A model generated the notes under the pieces. That model made no database searches, was not told the origin of the DNA, and saw only the letters and a list, made by a program, of their open reading frames with translations. A stretch of 64,000 nt of DNA from an uncultured Alphaproteobacteria bacterium (GTDB lineage Bacteria > Pseudomonadota > Alphaproteobacteria > UBA9655), in the NCBI GenBank assembly GCA_937967795.1, contig CALBSK010000011.1:78839-142838 (forward strand), given 5' to 3'. A program made the position numbers and the translations under genes. Positions 8,673-17,673 of the stretch are shown piece by piece (position 1 is the first letter of the stretch; each line of letters opens with the position of its first letter).

Positions 8673-9455
8673 TTACCCTTCTGCCAGGTCAGTAAGTAAT
8701 TTTTTGAGCGCTCTCTCAAGAGTAAACCGCACCTCGACCATTTCTCTCCAGGAAGCGAACTGTTCTTTCTCTTGGGAAGGAAGATGTGCATAACATTCTA
8801 AAACTCTTTCGAGATCATGCATTCGAAGAGCTTTTTGAACATCTTTAAGATTTCCAAGCGGAGGCGCCTCTTTTTCATCAAGCTTTTGAATACGAACAAA
8901 GGATTTTACTTTTTCTTTCACTCTTTTCCACAGGGAAGAAGAAGGCGTCTTTTTAAGAGTAAATAAAGCCTCTAACTGAGGATAAGTTTTGCTCTCCTTG
9001 ATAGGGTCAAGGGTCTTTAAAAGAGAGTGGGCCCAAGGATCCTGATTTTTTTGAAGAAATGTTTTCAGGGTTTCTAAAGAAATTACTCCATCCAAAACAG
9101 CTCTCAAAAGCTCAACAAAAACAAGTTGTTGGGGCGTTTCTAAAGTTTTTTGCTGTTGCGTAATTATACTATTTTCTAAAACCGTAAGACGATCTGAAAG
9201 CGATCTTTCTTCACTTTGCGCTATCAGTTCTTTTCGTTCTTGCAGAGACATCTCTTTATTTTGAACGAGAGAACTTCGCAGCAAAGCTTGAGGGGGATCA
9301 ATTCCTCTTTCCGTATATCGCTTCCATATAATAAAAATAGAAAGGCTCAAAAGAACAAAGAGAACAAAAAGAACAAAAAGACTCCGCGAAAAATCGGGAG
9401 ATTGAATCCATTGTTTCCAAAATTGTGTGTCATTTATTTTTTTGTTTTTCTTCAT
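8673..9455 (-). CDS. Mitofilin/Mic60-like inner-membrane protein
   Basis: A 260-residue protein with a charged N-terminus, one transmembrane helix at about 25-44, a predicted coiled coil over roughly 60-110, and a C-terminal helical mitofilin-like end (ALRMHDLERVLECYAHLPSQ then WREMVEVRFTLERALKKLL). Alphaproteobacterial Mic60 homologues are known to sit between hemD and hemY, exactly as here, and help shape intracytoplasmic membranes. This copy looks short for the family because the coiled coil is reduced. The start overlaps the end of hemD by 26 bases. The assignment relies on topology, the C-terminal pattern and context. Confidence 0.75.
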   Translation of the reverse strand: MKKNKKINDTQFWKQWIQSPDFSRSLFVLFVLFVLLSLSIFIIWKRYTERGIDPPQALLRSSLVQNKEMSLQERKELIAQSEERSLSDRLTVLENSIITQQQKTLETPQQLVFVELLRAVLDGVISLETLKTFLQKNQDPWAHSLLKTLDPIKESKTYPQLEALFTLKKTPSSSLWKRVKEKVKSFVRIQKLDEKEAPPLGNLKDVQKALRMHDLERVLECYAHLPSQEKEQFASWREMVEVRFTLERALKKLLTDLAEG

Positions 9456-10149
9456 TAAAATACCCTATCATATTTTGTGTGGTGGGTTGAGGGCTCATCC
9501 AAATTTTTTCCCAATCAAGCGATCGTGCTTTTTCAGCAACATCACGGCTCAAACATAAGGCTGTCATTAAACAAGCACATTTATCAAGTTTATTTTTATT
9601 CAATAGATTAACAAAAAATGCAGTCGTCCGGGGAGAAAAAAACATGACATGGCTAATTTTTTGATTGGAAAGATCCAAAATAAGATCAGGGGGAAAGTTT
9701 TTAATTTCCTGCATGCAATAGATAACACGCCGTTCAGCTTTAAATCCTTTGGCTTGTAACTCTGCCACCATATTATTTTTGATAAACTCGCCCGACAGAT
9801 GCCAAAGAATTCCTTTTTTAGGATGGGCCTCCTTAAGAATGAGCTGTTTCAGGTCTTGACTTGTCCCAGAAGCATTTTTGATTTTAGAAAATCCCATTTG
9901 GCAGGCAAGATGGGCTGTTTGATCTCCCACTACATAAAGAGTAATTTTTTTAAACTCCTCATGGCCCTCAAGAGATCGAAGCGCATTCTTGCTCGTAATA
10001 ATGAGAGCTTGCGGATTCTTTAAGGTCGGCAAAGGGAGAAAGATGGGTTCAAAAAGAGGATAGGAGCACGCTTTTATTCCCTTCGACTCTAAGGCCTCAG
10101 CCACGGAAAATGCATCTTGCTGGGGACGAATTAGAAGGACGCGTCGCAT
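9430..10149 (-). CDS. hemD: Uroporphyrinogen-III synthase
   Basis: About 239 residues. It cyclises hydroxymethylbilane to uroporphyrinogen III. The N-terminus RRVLLIRPQQDA, a central segment with ALIITSKNALRSL and VVGDQTAHLA, and a later block with HVMFFSPRTTAFFVNLL are the diffuse HemD signatures. The sequence is divergent, as is normal for this family. I place the start at the ATG at 10149 (AGAGGGA upstream) rather than an in-frame start at 10182 inside hemC. It overlaps hemC by 19 bases, so coupled translation is likely. Confidence 0.9.
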   Translation of the reverse strand: MRRVLLIRPQQDAFSVAEALESKGIKACSYPLFEPIFLPLPTLKNPQALIITSKNALRSLEGHEEFKKITLYVVGDQTAHLACQMGFSKIKNASGTSQDLKQLILKEAHPKKGILWHLSGEFIKNNMVAELQAKGFKAERRVIYCMQEIKNFPPDLILDLSNQKISHVMFFSPRTTAFFVNLLNKNKLDKCACLMTALCLSRDVAEKARSLDWEKIWMSPQPTTQNMIGYFNEEKQKNK

Positions 10150-11048
10150 AAATCCCTCTGAAGCAATTGTGCCGCTTCCCATCCAATTATTTTAGCGTGT
10201 GAAGCAGGTCCCTTATGGGTGACAAATCGCATATTCTGGCCTTGGGGTTTACTGATCATTCCTTTGAGAACAAGGCTTTCCCCTTTAATAACACCATAAG
10301 CGGCTATAGGTGTTCGGCATGATCCATTTAAGGCTTTCATAAACGCTCGTTCAGCACTGACCGCTTGAAAAGTGGGATAATGGTTAAGAGGAGATAAAAT
10401 CTCAAGAGCTTCTTGATCTCTCTCTCGACACTGAATGCAAATAGCGCCTTGAGCTACGGCAGGAAGAAATTCCTCCAGAGAGAGAATTTGGGTCGCTTTT
10501 TCCAAAAGGCCAAGGCGTTTTAAACCAGCAACTGCTAAAAGAGTGGCATCTATTTCCCCGTTTTCTACTTTCTGAAGACGGGTGGGAACATTTCCTCTCA
10601 ACGATACGGCTTGAAAATGAGGGTACTTATGAAGAACATGAGCTTGTCTACGTAAGGAGGATGTTCCAAAAAGGGCTCCGACAGGTAAATCTTCTAACAA
10701 CTGGCCTTGTCGCGTAATTAAAGCATCTCTGGGATCCTCTCTCTCCAGCATGGAAGGAACCACTAAGCCTGGTAGTGAGTCAGCCGCCATATCCTTCATA
10801 GAATGAACCGCAAAATCAAGTGTTCTCTCTAAAAGGGCGGTTTCAATTTCTTTGGTAAAAAGGGATTTTCCACCCAGTTCAACAAGACTCCGATCAACGA
10901 TCGTATCGCCTGTTGTTTTCAGAGGAATGATTTCAAGTCTTCCTTTTAAACCAGGATGATGAGTTTCAAGGGCTCGAACAACTTCTTGCGTTTGAATGAG
11001 AGCTAAAGCACTTCCCCGTGTTCCAATGCGAAAGATTTTTTGGTTCAT
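10131..11048 (-). CDS. hemC: Porphobilinogen deaminase (hydroxymethylbilane synthase)
   Basis: A 305-residue enzyme that polymerises four porphobilinogens. Conserved elements include the start IFRIGTRGSALALIQT, the VHSMKDM motif, GTSSLRRQA and the cofactor-attachment region LNGSCRTPIAAY with the dipyrromethane cysteine. Length is normal. It leads the minus-strand hemC-hemD-mitofilin-hemY unit and diverges from tsaD across about 120 bases that must contain both promoters. I see no convincing consensus pair there. Confidence 0.97.
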   Translation of the reverse strand: MNQKIFRIGTRGSALALIQTQEVVRALETHHPGLKGRLEIIPLKTTGDTIVDRSLVELGGKSLFTKEIETALLERTLDFAVHSMKDMAADSLPGLVVPSMLEREDPRDALITRQGQLLEDLPVGALFGTSSLRRQAHVLHKYPHFQAVSLRGNVPTRLQKVENGEIDATLLAVAGLKRLGLLEKATQILSLEEFLPAVAQGAICIQCRERDQEALEILSPLNHYPTFQAVSAERAFMKALNGSCRTPIAAYGVIKGESLVLKGMISKPQGQNMRFVTHKGPASHAKIIGWEAAQLLQRDLCDASF

Positions 11049-11167
11049 ATGAAGTGACCCTGGATACCGAGCAAAACGTTGCAGAATAGAAAATATTTTC
11101 TTTGGGAATTGCTCGAAAATTTGTTAAAGGTTTCCCCATTATAAAGCTATTCAGGATTAAAGAAAGC

Positions 11168-12223
11168 ATGATTGTTTTAGGAATTGAATCAAGCTGTGAT
11201 GAAACAGCAGCAGCTCTTGTCACGGATGATAAATGCATTCTTTCACATATTATTTCCTCTCAACTTCAAGAACACAAGCCCTATGGCGGGGTGGTGCCTG
11301 AAATTGCGGCCCGTGCGCACCTCAACCACATTGAATTCATTGTTAAAAGAGCGCTCGAAGAAGCAGGTGTTTCTCTGGATGAAATTCAGGGAGTCTCTGC
11401 AGCAGGTGGCCCAGGGCTCATTGGGGGTGTCATTGTAGGGGTTATGATGGCCAAAGGACTTTCTCTGGCCAAAAATATTCCGTTCCTTCCGATCAATCAT
11501 TTAGAAGCCCATGCCTTGACGGCACGTCTTACGGATGAGGTCCCTTTTCCTTACCTCTTGCTTCTGGTTTCAGGAGGTCATTGTCAATTTTTAATTGTGG
11601 AAGATATCGGTATTTATACTTACTTAGGAGGAACACGGGATGATGCTGTGGGAGAGTGTCTGGATAAAACAGCGCGTCTCCTCGGATATTCTTATCCCGG
11701 AGGTCCTACAATTGAAAAATTAGCTATGGAGGGAAATCCTGATGCCTTTTCTCTTCCTCGTCCTCTTAAGGGTCAAGAAGGTTGTTCCTTTTCTTTTTCC
11801 GGCCTTAAAACGGCAGCTCGCAAAATCATTTTAGAAAAAGGGGAGAACTCCCTCTCCTTTCAAGCCGATTTTTGCGCCTCTTTTCAGAAAACTATTGGGG
11901 AAATTTTAGAGGATAGATGTCGTCATGCCCTCTCGATAGCCCTTGAAAAAAAGCCTGAAATCAACACACTTGTCTTAGCGGGGGGAGTTGCTTCTAATCA
12001 ATATTTCCGAAAGTGCCTTAAAACCTTTTCCCAAGAAAAAGGAATAACACTTATCACTCCTCCTGTAAATTTATGCACAGATAACGGCGCCATGGTTGCC
12101 TGGGCAGGCGTTGAACGACTTCAAAAAGGTCTTGTCGGGTCTCTCGATTTTGCTCCTCGGCCACGGTGGCCTTTGGAAGAATTGAAAACTGAAACACTTA
12201 ACCAGAGGCTTTCTTTAGCTTAA
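11168..12223 (+). CDS. tsaD: tRNA N6-threonylcarbamoyladenosine transferase subunit TsaD
   Basis: About 351 residues. It transfers the threonylcarbamoyl group to A37 of ANN-decoding tRNAs, with TsaB and TsaE. Motifs are GIESSCDETAAALV at the N-terminus, the metal-binding HLEAH (NHLEAHALTARL), LLLVSGGHCQF, and the C-terminal VLAGGVASNQYFR with CTDNGAMVAWAG. The ATG at 11168 starts the conserved N-terminus; an upstream in-frame start at 11102 adds 22 unconserved residues. It diverges from hemC, a usual alphaproteobacterial pairing, and converges on dnaQ. Confidence 0.97.
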   Translation: MIVLGIESSCDETAAALVTDDKCILSHIISSQLQEHKPYGGVVPEIAARAHLNHIEFIVKRALEEAGVSLDEIQGVSAAGGPGLIGGVIVGVMMAKGLSLAKNIPFLPINHLEAHALTARLTDEVPFPYLLLLVSGGHCQFLIVEDIGIYTYLGGTRDDAVGECLDKTARLLGYSYPGGPTIEKLAMEGNPDAFSLPRPLKGQEGCSFSFSGLKTAARKIILEKGENSLSFQADFCASFQKTIGEILEDRCRHALSIALEKKPEINTLVLAGGVASNQYFRKCLKTFSQEKGITLITPPVNLCTDNGAMVAWAGVERLQKGLVGSLDFAPRPRWPLEELKTETLNQRLSLA

Positions 12224-12872
12224 CCATCAATTCTGCATGAAGGGTTAGTTCCTCGGCGGAAGGTGCGTGTAAACGAGGGGAGCGCATTTGTTTTTCTTTC
12301 TTCACTTCTTGTTCGACTTCTTTTAATTGTGAGGAAAAGTGGAGAGAAAGACCAGGCTGCTTTCCACCAATAAGCTCTAAATAAACCTGGGCCAAAAGCT
12401 CCGCATCCAAGAGAGCACCATGCTTATCTCGCTTTCGATTATCTACACCAAAGCGTTTACAAAGAGCATCAAGGCTAGCCGGTGATCCCGGAAACTTTTT
12501 CCGAGCAATAGCAAGGGTATCAATCGCACGTGAAAAAGGGATTTCTGGCCAATTGTGTTCCTTTAATTCACTATTGATAAATTTCATATCAAACTTTGCG
12601 TTATGGATAATGAGAGGGGATTGCCCAATAAAATCTAAAAAAGAAAGCCCCACGTCTTTAAAAAAAGGATGGTTTTTTAAAAACGCATAAGAGAGACCGT
12701 GAACCGCTTGAGCCTCCTCGGGAACATCACGCTCGGGGTTAATATAGGTGTGGAAATTTTTTCCAGAAGGAACGTGATTAATCAGCTCAAGGCATCCAAT
12801 TTCCACAAGACGGTGACCTTGACTAGGCTCGAATCCTGTTGTTTCCGTATCTAAAACGACTTCTCGGTGCAT
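12198..12872 (-). CDS. dnaQ: DNA polymerase III epsilon subunit (proofreading exonuclease)
   Basis: About 224 residues. A 3'-5' exonuclease of the DEDDh type: motif I VLDTETTGFEP, motif II IIHNAKFDMKFIN, motif III HGALLDAELLAQVYLEL, all with their acidic residues and catalytic histidine. It proofreads within the replicative polymerase. The ATG at 12872 has AAGGAG six bases upstream and begins the conserved MHREVVLDTETTG; a longer in-frame start at 12908 is less likely. It overlaps the tail of coaE by 50 bases. The coaE-dnaQ pair beside the origin is common in the class. Confidence 0.96.
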   Translation of the reverse strand: MHREVVLDTETTGFEPSQGHRLVEIGCLELINHVPSGKNFHTYINPERDVPEEAQAVHGLSYAFLKNHPFFKDVGLSFLDFIGQSPLIIHNAKFDMKFINSELKEHNWPEIPFSRAIDTLAIARKKFPGSPASLDALCKRFGVDNRKRDKHGALLDAELLAQVYLELIGGKQPGLSLHFSSQLKEVEQEVKKEKQMRSPRLHAPSAEELTLHAELMVKLKKASG

Positions 12873-13512
12873 GAGCACTCCTTTTAAAATGTGTTGGCCA
12901 TATTCCATTCCATCGGGAGGGGGGGCGCTTGGAAAGGTTATCTAAAATACATTGAATTTTTTTTAAAATACTCCCTTTCTCTCGTCCACAAAGAATTAGA
13001 AAATTTGTTCCTTTTTTTCTTTGAAGATCTCCAAGTTGTTGGGACTCAAAGGCAAGGAATTTTTTTAAAGTCATTCCTTTGCGTCCCAACACCCTTTTCT
13101 TTCTTAAAAAAAGAGGAGCTGAGGCCAGAACAACACAATCACAATACTGGTCTAGACCGACTTCAAAAAGGAGGGGGACATCTAGAACAACAAAGGGGGC
13201 TCCTCTCATTTGGTTTTTCTTGAGAAATTTTTTTTGGCGCTCCGCAAGTTTCGGATAAAGGATTTCTTCCAACGCCCCTAGATGAGGAGGAGAGAAAAGG
13301 ACACATTCTCCTAGTTTTAGGCGATCAATCTTTTCTTTAATAAAAACCTCAGGCCATAAAACTTTAATCTTTGTTTGAACGTCCTCATCTGTCTTAAGAA
13401 GAAAATGAACATCTTTATCAGCCGAATAGACAGGAACCCCCAAATAGTGAAAGTACTTCGCAATCGTTGATTTTCCAGCACCTATGGCCCCCGTGAGTCC
13501 AATGATCCACAC
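12823..13512 (-). CDS. coaE: Dephospho-CoA kinase
   Basis: A 229-residue P-loop kinase for the last step of coenzyme A synthesis. It begins with GLTGAIGAGKSTIAKYFHYLGVPV (Walker A GAIGAGKS), then D at SADKDVH and the lid region. The start is GTG at 13512 with a strong AAGGGGGA upstream. The last 30 or so residues are basic, unlike the family, and are translated through the dnaQ start region. The active core is complete without them. It diverges from hemE across the probable origin. Confidence 0.93.
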   Translation of the reverse strand: MWIIGLTGAIGAGKSTIAKYFHYLGVPVYSADKDVHFLLKTDEDVQTKIKVLWPEVFIKEKIDRLKLGECVLFSPPHLGALEEILYPKLAERQKKFLKKNQMRGAPFVVLDVPLLFEVGLDQYCDCVVLASAPLFLRKKRVLGRKGMTLKKFLAFESQQLGDLQRKKGTNFLILCGREKGSILKKIQCILDNLSKRPPSRWNGIWPTHFKRSAHAPRSRFRYGNNRIRA

Positions 13513-13904
13513 AAATCCCCCTTTTTCAGGAAAAAGATGTGAATAAAGAGTGAATAAACAGAAAAAAATCCTTTAAAGGAAGTTCACTTTTGGATAAGTC
13601 AAGGATATATTCAAAACGATCCACTTGTGATCCCTTTCGTAAACAAGCATGTATATTATAATACTTTAACATTTTTTTTTATTTTATCCCATCTTTTATC
13701 CCAAGGAATAAAAAGAGGAAGAGTATAAAAACATTCCCTTTTTTAAAGTTCTCCCCTATTTTAAGATGGTATTTAAAATTTTTCCTTTGGAAAAAGAAAG
13801 GCTGTTGATGGTTAAGGGAAAAAAAATGATCCTCACTTTTTTGGGGTATATACAACAACAACAATCTTACTAATTTATTAAAATAAAGGAAGAGGAAAGA
13901 GAAT
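13513..13904. other. oriC: Probable chromosomal replication origin (oriC)
   Basis: This 392-base gap is the longest stretch without a credible gene. It lies between coaE-dnaQ and hemE, which is where several alphaproteobacteria keep oriC, and about 4 kb from parS/parA/parB. It contains DnaA-box-like sites clustered at the coaE end: 13538-13546 is the exact reverse complement of TTATTCACA, 13549-13557 matches with one change, and 13589-13597 (TTATCCAAA on the minus strand) with one change. Two TTATCCCA-type sites follow at 13684 and 13696. A strongly AT-rich tract at about 13650-13690 could be the unwinding element. Function is inferred. Confidence 0.6.
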
Positions 13905-14930
13905 ATGTCCAAACTTTTGGATCTTTTTCAAGGAAAGACTTTTTCGAATCCTCCTGTGTGGTTTATGCGTCAAGCAGGACGATACTTACCCGAGTATCTT
14001 AATATTCGAAGAAAGCATAAAACGTTTCTTGATCTTTGCTATTCACCGACCGTTGCCGCGGAAGTCACGCTTCAACCTCTTCAACGATTTCAGTTAGATG
14101 CGGCCATTTTGTTTTCGGATATTCTTGTCATTCCAGATGCCCTTGGCCAAAAGGTTGTTTTCGAAGAATCCAAAGGTCCCCTTTTATCCGACCTTTCTCT
14201 TTCTTCCTTTCAAGAGGAGCTTTCCTTAGACCGGTTTTTAGAGAAATTGGCCCCTGTTTATGAAACCATAAGATTAACAAAGTCCCAACTCTCCGTAACC
14301 AAGGCATTTATTGGCTTTGCCGGGGCCCCGTGGACACTGGCTCTTTATATGTTGGAAGGAAAAGGAAGCCGTGATTTTTCAGAAGCTAAGAGGAGGGCTT
14401 TTCAACACGAGGAGAAATTTTCACTTTTTTTGGACTTTCTTTCGGATGTGATTGCGCGACATCTTATTGGACAAGTCAGAGCTGGCGTTGATGTCCTTCA
14501 GCTTTTTGATACCTGGGCGGGTCTTTGTCCCGCGACCCATTTTCAAACATGGGTTCTTAAACCAACGCAAAAGATTGTGGCAGCCTTGAAAGGCGCCTTT
14601 CCGTCTGTGCCGATAATTAGTTTTCCAAAAGGAATTGGAGCCCATCTTTTGGATTATGGAGCGCAAACAGGTGTTTCAGCTTTGAGTCTTGATGTAAACA
14701 CCTCTCTTTCTTGGGCCCGTCAAAATCTTCCTCCTGATTTTATTTTGCAAGGAAATTTAGATCCGAGTGTGTTGGTTGCTGGAGGACGCCCTTTAAAAAA
14801 AGCCGTTGAGTTCATTCATCAAGAAATGGGAGGACGTCCTTATATTTTTAATTTAGGGCATGGAATCCTCCCTCAAACGCCCTTTCATCATGTAAGTGAG
14901 TGTATCAAGTGGATCCAAGCTTTGCCGTAA
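13905..14930 (+). CDS. hemE: Uroporphyrinogen decarboxylase
   Basis: A 341-residue enzyme that decarboxylates uroporphyrinogen III to coproporphyrinogen III. Signatures include PVWFMRQAGRYLPEY, the catalytic aspartate region AAILFSDILVIPDALG, GFAGAPWTLALYMLEGKGS and the C-terminal FNLGHGILPQTP. Length is typical. The start ATG at 13905 has a purine-rich GGAAGAGGAAAGAG site upstream. It heads a plus-strand hemE-hemH-hemJ-rho-rsmG-parA-parB run and flanks the probable origin. Confidence 0.98.
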   Translation: MSKLLDLFQGKTFSNPPVWFMRQAGRYLPEYLNIRRKHKTFLDLCYSPTVAAEVTLQPLQRFQLDAAILFSDILVIPDALGQKVVFEESKGPLLSDLSLSSFQEELSLDRFLEKLAPVYETIRLTKSQLSVTKAFIGFAGAPWTLALYMLEGKGSRDFSEAKRRAFQHEEKFSLFLDFLSDVIARHLIGQVRAGVDVLQLFDTWAGLCPATHFQTWVLKPTQKIVAALKGAFPSVPIISFPKGIGAHLLDYGAQTGVSALSLDVNTSLSWARQNLPPDFILQGNLDPSVLVAGGRPLKKAVEFIHQEMGGRPYIFNLGHGILPQTPFHHVSECIKWIQALP

Positions 14931-15907
14931 ATAGAACAGCAGGAACAGCTGTTGTTCTTCTTAATTTAGGGGGGCCCTCTTCTTATGAAGAAATAAGGTC
15001 TTTTCTTTTCAGTCTCTTTTATGATCCGGACATTCTTTCCCTTCCTAATCCTTTTCGGTTTATTCTGGCCCAGTTTATTTCGAGGATTCGAATGAGAACG
15101 GCGCAAGAGATGTACGCTGTTCTGGGCGGAAGCTCCCCTCTTTTGGCAAATACAAAAGCGCAAGCGCAAGCGCTAGAGAAAGAATTAGGAGATGCCTTTC
15201 GTGTTTTTGTGGCCATGCGTCATGCGGCTCCTTTTGCCGAGGAAACCATCGAAGAGGTTGCAGCCTATTCTCCTGAAAAAATCGTCCTTCTTCCCCTTTA
15301 TCCTCAATTTTCGATAACAACCACCGGATCTTCCCTTAAAGCTTGGGCGAAGGCTGCACGAGCCCACTCGTTGCCTTCTTTCTTCTTTATTGAAAGTTAT
15401 CCTAGCGAATTTGGATTTATAGAAGCCCTCAAGGAACATACCCTTTCCTCTTATCAAGAGGCGAAAGCATTTGGATATCCTCGTTTGTTGATGACAGCAC
15501 ATGGCCTTCCCCAGACAATCATTCAACAAGGAGATCCTTATCAACGTCATGTGGAAGAGACCGCAAAGAGCTTCGTCCAAAGCCTTAAGATTCCCAAGTT
15601 GGACTCGGTTTTGTGCTATCAAAGTCGGATAGGTCCCCGTAAATGGTTGACGCCTTATGTGGAGGATGAAATTATAAAAGCGGCACGTGAAAAACGCCCT
15701 CTTGTGGTTGTTCCGCTTTCTTTTGTTTCTGAACATATTGAAACCCTTGTTGAGCTTGATATCACTTATCGAAAACGGGCGCTTGAGGCGGGATGCCCAT
15801 CCTATCAACGCGTTCAAACGGTTCAAACTCATTCTTCTTTTATAAAAGGGCTTGCAAGGTTGGTGAAACAGAGTATCCTCACTCCTCAAGGAGAGGAACG
15901 GTGCTAA
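14900..15907 (+). CDS. hemH: Ferrochelatase
   Basis: A 335-residue enzyme that inserts ferrous iron into protoporphyrin IX. It shows VVLLNLGGPSSYEE near the N-terminus, LLMTAHGLPQTIIQQGDPY with the metal-binding histidine, CYQSRIGPRKWLTPY and the late SFVSEHIETLVELD motif. The conserved start begins around residue 15; the GTG at 14900 or the GTG at 14909 may be used, both within the end of hemE (31-base overlap at most). It overlaps hemJ by seven bases. Confidence 0.96.
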   Translation: MYQVDPSFAVNRTAGTAVVLLNLGGPSSYEEIRSFLFSLFYDPDILSLPNPFRFILAQFISRIRMRTAQEMYAVLGGSSPLLANTKAQAQALEKELGDAFRVFVAMRHAAPFAEETIEEVAAYSPEKIVLLPLYPQFSITTTGSSLKAWAKAARAHSLPSFFFIESYPSEFGFIEALKEHTLSSYQEAKAFGYPRLLMTAHGLPQTIIQQGDPYQRHVEETAKSFVQSLKIPKLDSVLCYQSRIGPRKWLTPYVEDEIIKAAREKRPLVVVPLSFVSEHIETLVELDITYRKRALEAGCPSYQRVQTVQTHSSFIKGLARLVKQSILTPQGEERC

Positions 15908-16338
15908 CAGACTATTATTTGACGCTTAAATCACTTCATCTTCTTTCTATTATTGCCTGGATGGCTGGATTATTGTATTTACCTCGCCTCTATATTTACC
16001 ATCTTGAGTTTGAAGCAGGGTCGACGCCGTACACCACTTTTTGCATCATGGAACGACGAACCTTAAAAATTATCTTGCTTCCTGCCATTTTCTTTTCTTT
16101 TCTTTTTGGCGGGCTTTTGGCTTTTTCAGCGAGCGTTTGGAGTGCTCCTTGGTTTCACGTGAAGATTTTGTTGGTTCTTTGTTTAGCTGGATTTCATGGA
16201 TACCTTGCCCACATCGCGAAAACATTTGCACGGGGGGAGCGCCCCTCTCTCTCGAGAAAAGCCTTGTGTTTAATGAACGAACTTCCCTTTTTGTTTGCCA
16301 TTTTTATCGTTTTTCTGGCTGTCTGGAAACCTTTTTAA
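15901..16338 (+). CDS. hemJ: Protoporphyrinogen IX oxidase HemJ
   Basis: About 145 residues with four transmembrane helices. HemJ is the protoporphyrinogen oxidase common in alphaproteobacteria. Conserved pieces are LHLLSIIAWMAGLLYLPRLYIYH with the helix-I histidine and MERRTLKIILLPA. The start is the GTG at 15901 with AAGGAGAGG upstream. An in-frame start at 15793 inside hemH would add 36 soluble residues not found in the family. It follows hemH and completes the hemE-hemH-hemJ set. Confidence 0.93.
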   Translation: MLTDYYLTLKSLHLLSIIAWMAGLLYLPRLYIYHLEFEAGSTPYTTFCIMERRTLKIILLPAIFFSFLFGGLLAFSASVWSAPWFHVKILLVLCLAGFHGYLAHIAKTFARGERPSLSRKALCLMNELPFLFAIFIVFLAVWKPF

Positions 16339-16411
16339 AATAAGACTTGAATTTTCCGAAAACATTTGCCAATGATAGCTCATTCTTTATTTACAATTCC
16401 TGTGAAAATCT

Positions 16412-17668
16412 ATGGATCTAAAAACTCTGAAATTAAAAACGCCTGTTGAACTTTTGGCTCTTGCTGAAGAACGAGAAATTGAAAATCCTAGTAACCTTCG
16501 TAAACAAGATATGATGTTTGCCATTCTTAAGCGCATGGCCGAAAAGGGTGAAGCTATTTTTGGAGGGGGCGTTGTTGAAATCTTACAAGATGGTTTTGCA
16601 TTTTTGCGCTCGCCGGAAGCCAATTACTTACCAGGGCCAGATGATATCTATGTTTCCCCCAGTCAAGTCCGAAAATTTGGATTGCGAACCGGAGATACGG
16701 TAGAAGGGGAAATTCGGGCTCCCAAAGATGGAGAGCGTTATTTTGCTCTGCTTAAAGTGAATACGATTGATGGGCTAACCCCCGACGTTATCAAACATCG
16801 CCTTAATTTTGATAACTTAACCCCTCTCTATCCCGATGAACAAATAAAACTTGAGATTGCAGACCCCACTCATAAAGATCTTACTTCCCGAGTTATTGAG
16901 CTCGTCTCTCCTATTGGTAAAGGGCAAAGGGCGCTCATTGTTGCTCCGCCGCGGTCAGGTAAAACGGTTATGATGCAAAATATTGCTCATTCTATTGCTA
17001 CAAACCATCCAGAGGTTACGTTGATGGTCCTGCTTATTGACGAGCGTCCTGAAGAAGTCACTGATATGGCGCGCTCTGTTAAGGGTGAGGTGATTAGCTC
17101 CACGTTCGATGAACCGGCAACGCGGCATGTTCAGGTTGCCGAAATGGTGATTGAAAAAGCAAAACGACTCGTTGAATTAAAAAAGGATGTTGTTATTCTT
17201 TTAGATAACATTACGCGCTTAGCCCGCGCTTATAATACCGTTGTTCCCTCTTCTGGAAAAGTTCTTACGGGAGGCGTTGATGCAAATGCCCTTCAACGTC
17301 CGAAACGATTCTTTGGAGCAGCTCGAAATATCGAAGAAGGCGGGTCTCTAACCATTATTTCGACAGCTTTGGTGGACACAGGATCGCGTATGGATGAGGT
17401 TATTTTTGAAGAATTTAAAGGAACGGGTAACTCTGAAATTGTTTTGGATCGAAAACTATCTGATAAGCGGACATTCCCAGCTATTGACATAACAAAGTCA
17501 GGAACACGAAAAGAGGAGCTCCTCGTTGATAGAGACCTCCTTTCTAAAATGTGGGTTTTAAGACGGGTTCTTATTCCCATGGGAACCACTGATGGGATGG
17601 AATTTCTTCTCGAAAAACTTCGAAATACAAAGAATAATGCTGAATTCTTTGAGTCCATGAACTCTTAG
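16412..17668 (+). CDS. rho: Transcription termination factor Rho
   Basis: A 418-residue hexameric RNA helicase. The N-terminal helical and cold-shock-like RNA-binding domain includes [20 protein letters not shown]. The motor domain has Walker [15 protein letters not shown], Walker [14 protein letters not shown], the Q-loop [13 protein letters not shown] and the R-loop/arginine finger SGGV-like [15 protein letters not shown]. Length is the alphaproteobacterial norm. It sits between hemJ and rsmG, as in relatives, though the mnmE-mnmG genes often found here are absent. Confidence 0.98.
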   Translation: MDLKTLKLKTPVELLALAEEREIENPSNLRKQDMMFAILKRMAEKGEAIFGGGVVEILQDGFAFLRSPEANYLPGPDDIYVSPSQVRKFGLRTGDTVEGEIRAPKDGERYFALLKVNTIDGLTPDVIKHRLNFDNLTPLYPDEQIKLEIADPTHKDLTSRVIELVSPIGKGQRALIVAPPRSGKTVMMQNIAHSIATNHPEVTLMVLLIDERPEEVTDMARSVKGEVISSTFDEPATRHVQVAEMVIEKAKRLVELKKDVVILLDNITRLARAYNTVVPSSGKVLTGGVDANALQRPKRFFGAARNIEEGGSLTIISTALVDTGSRMDEVIFEEFKGTGNSEIVLDRKLSDKRTFPAIDITKSGTRKEELLVDRDLLSKMWVLRRVLIPMGTTDGMEFLLEKLRNTKNNAEFFESMNS

Positions 17669-17673
17669 ATTCG

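Noticed and set aside
13679..13912. A 77-codon minus-strand frame rich in Phe, Leu and Lys
   Set aside because: It is an AT-rich open frame within the probable origin and overlaps the hemE start; composition explains it.
16151..16166. parS-like sequence with a CACGTG core in hemJ
   Set aside because: Only about 12 of 16 positions match the consensus, against two exact copies in rsmG.
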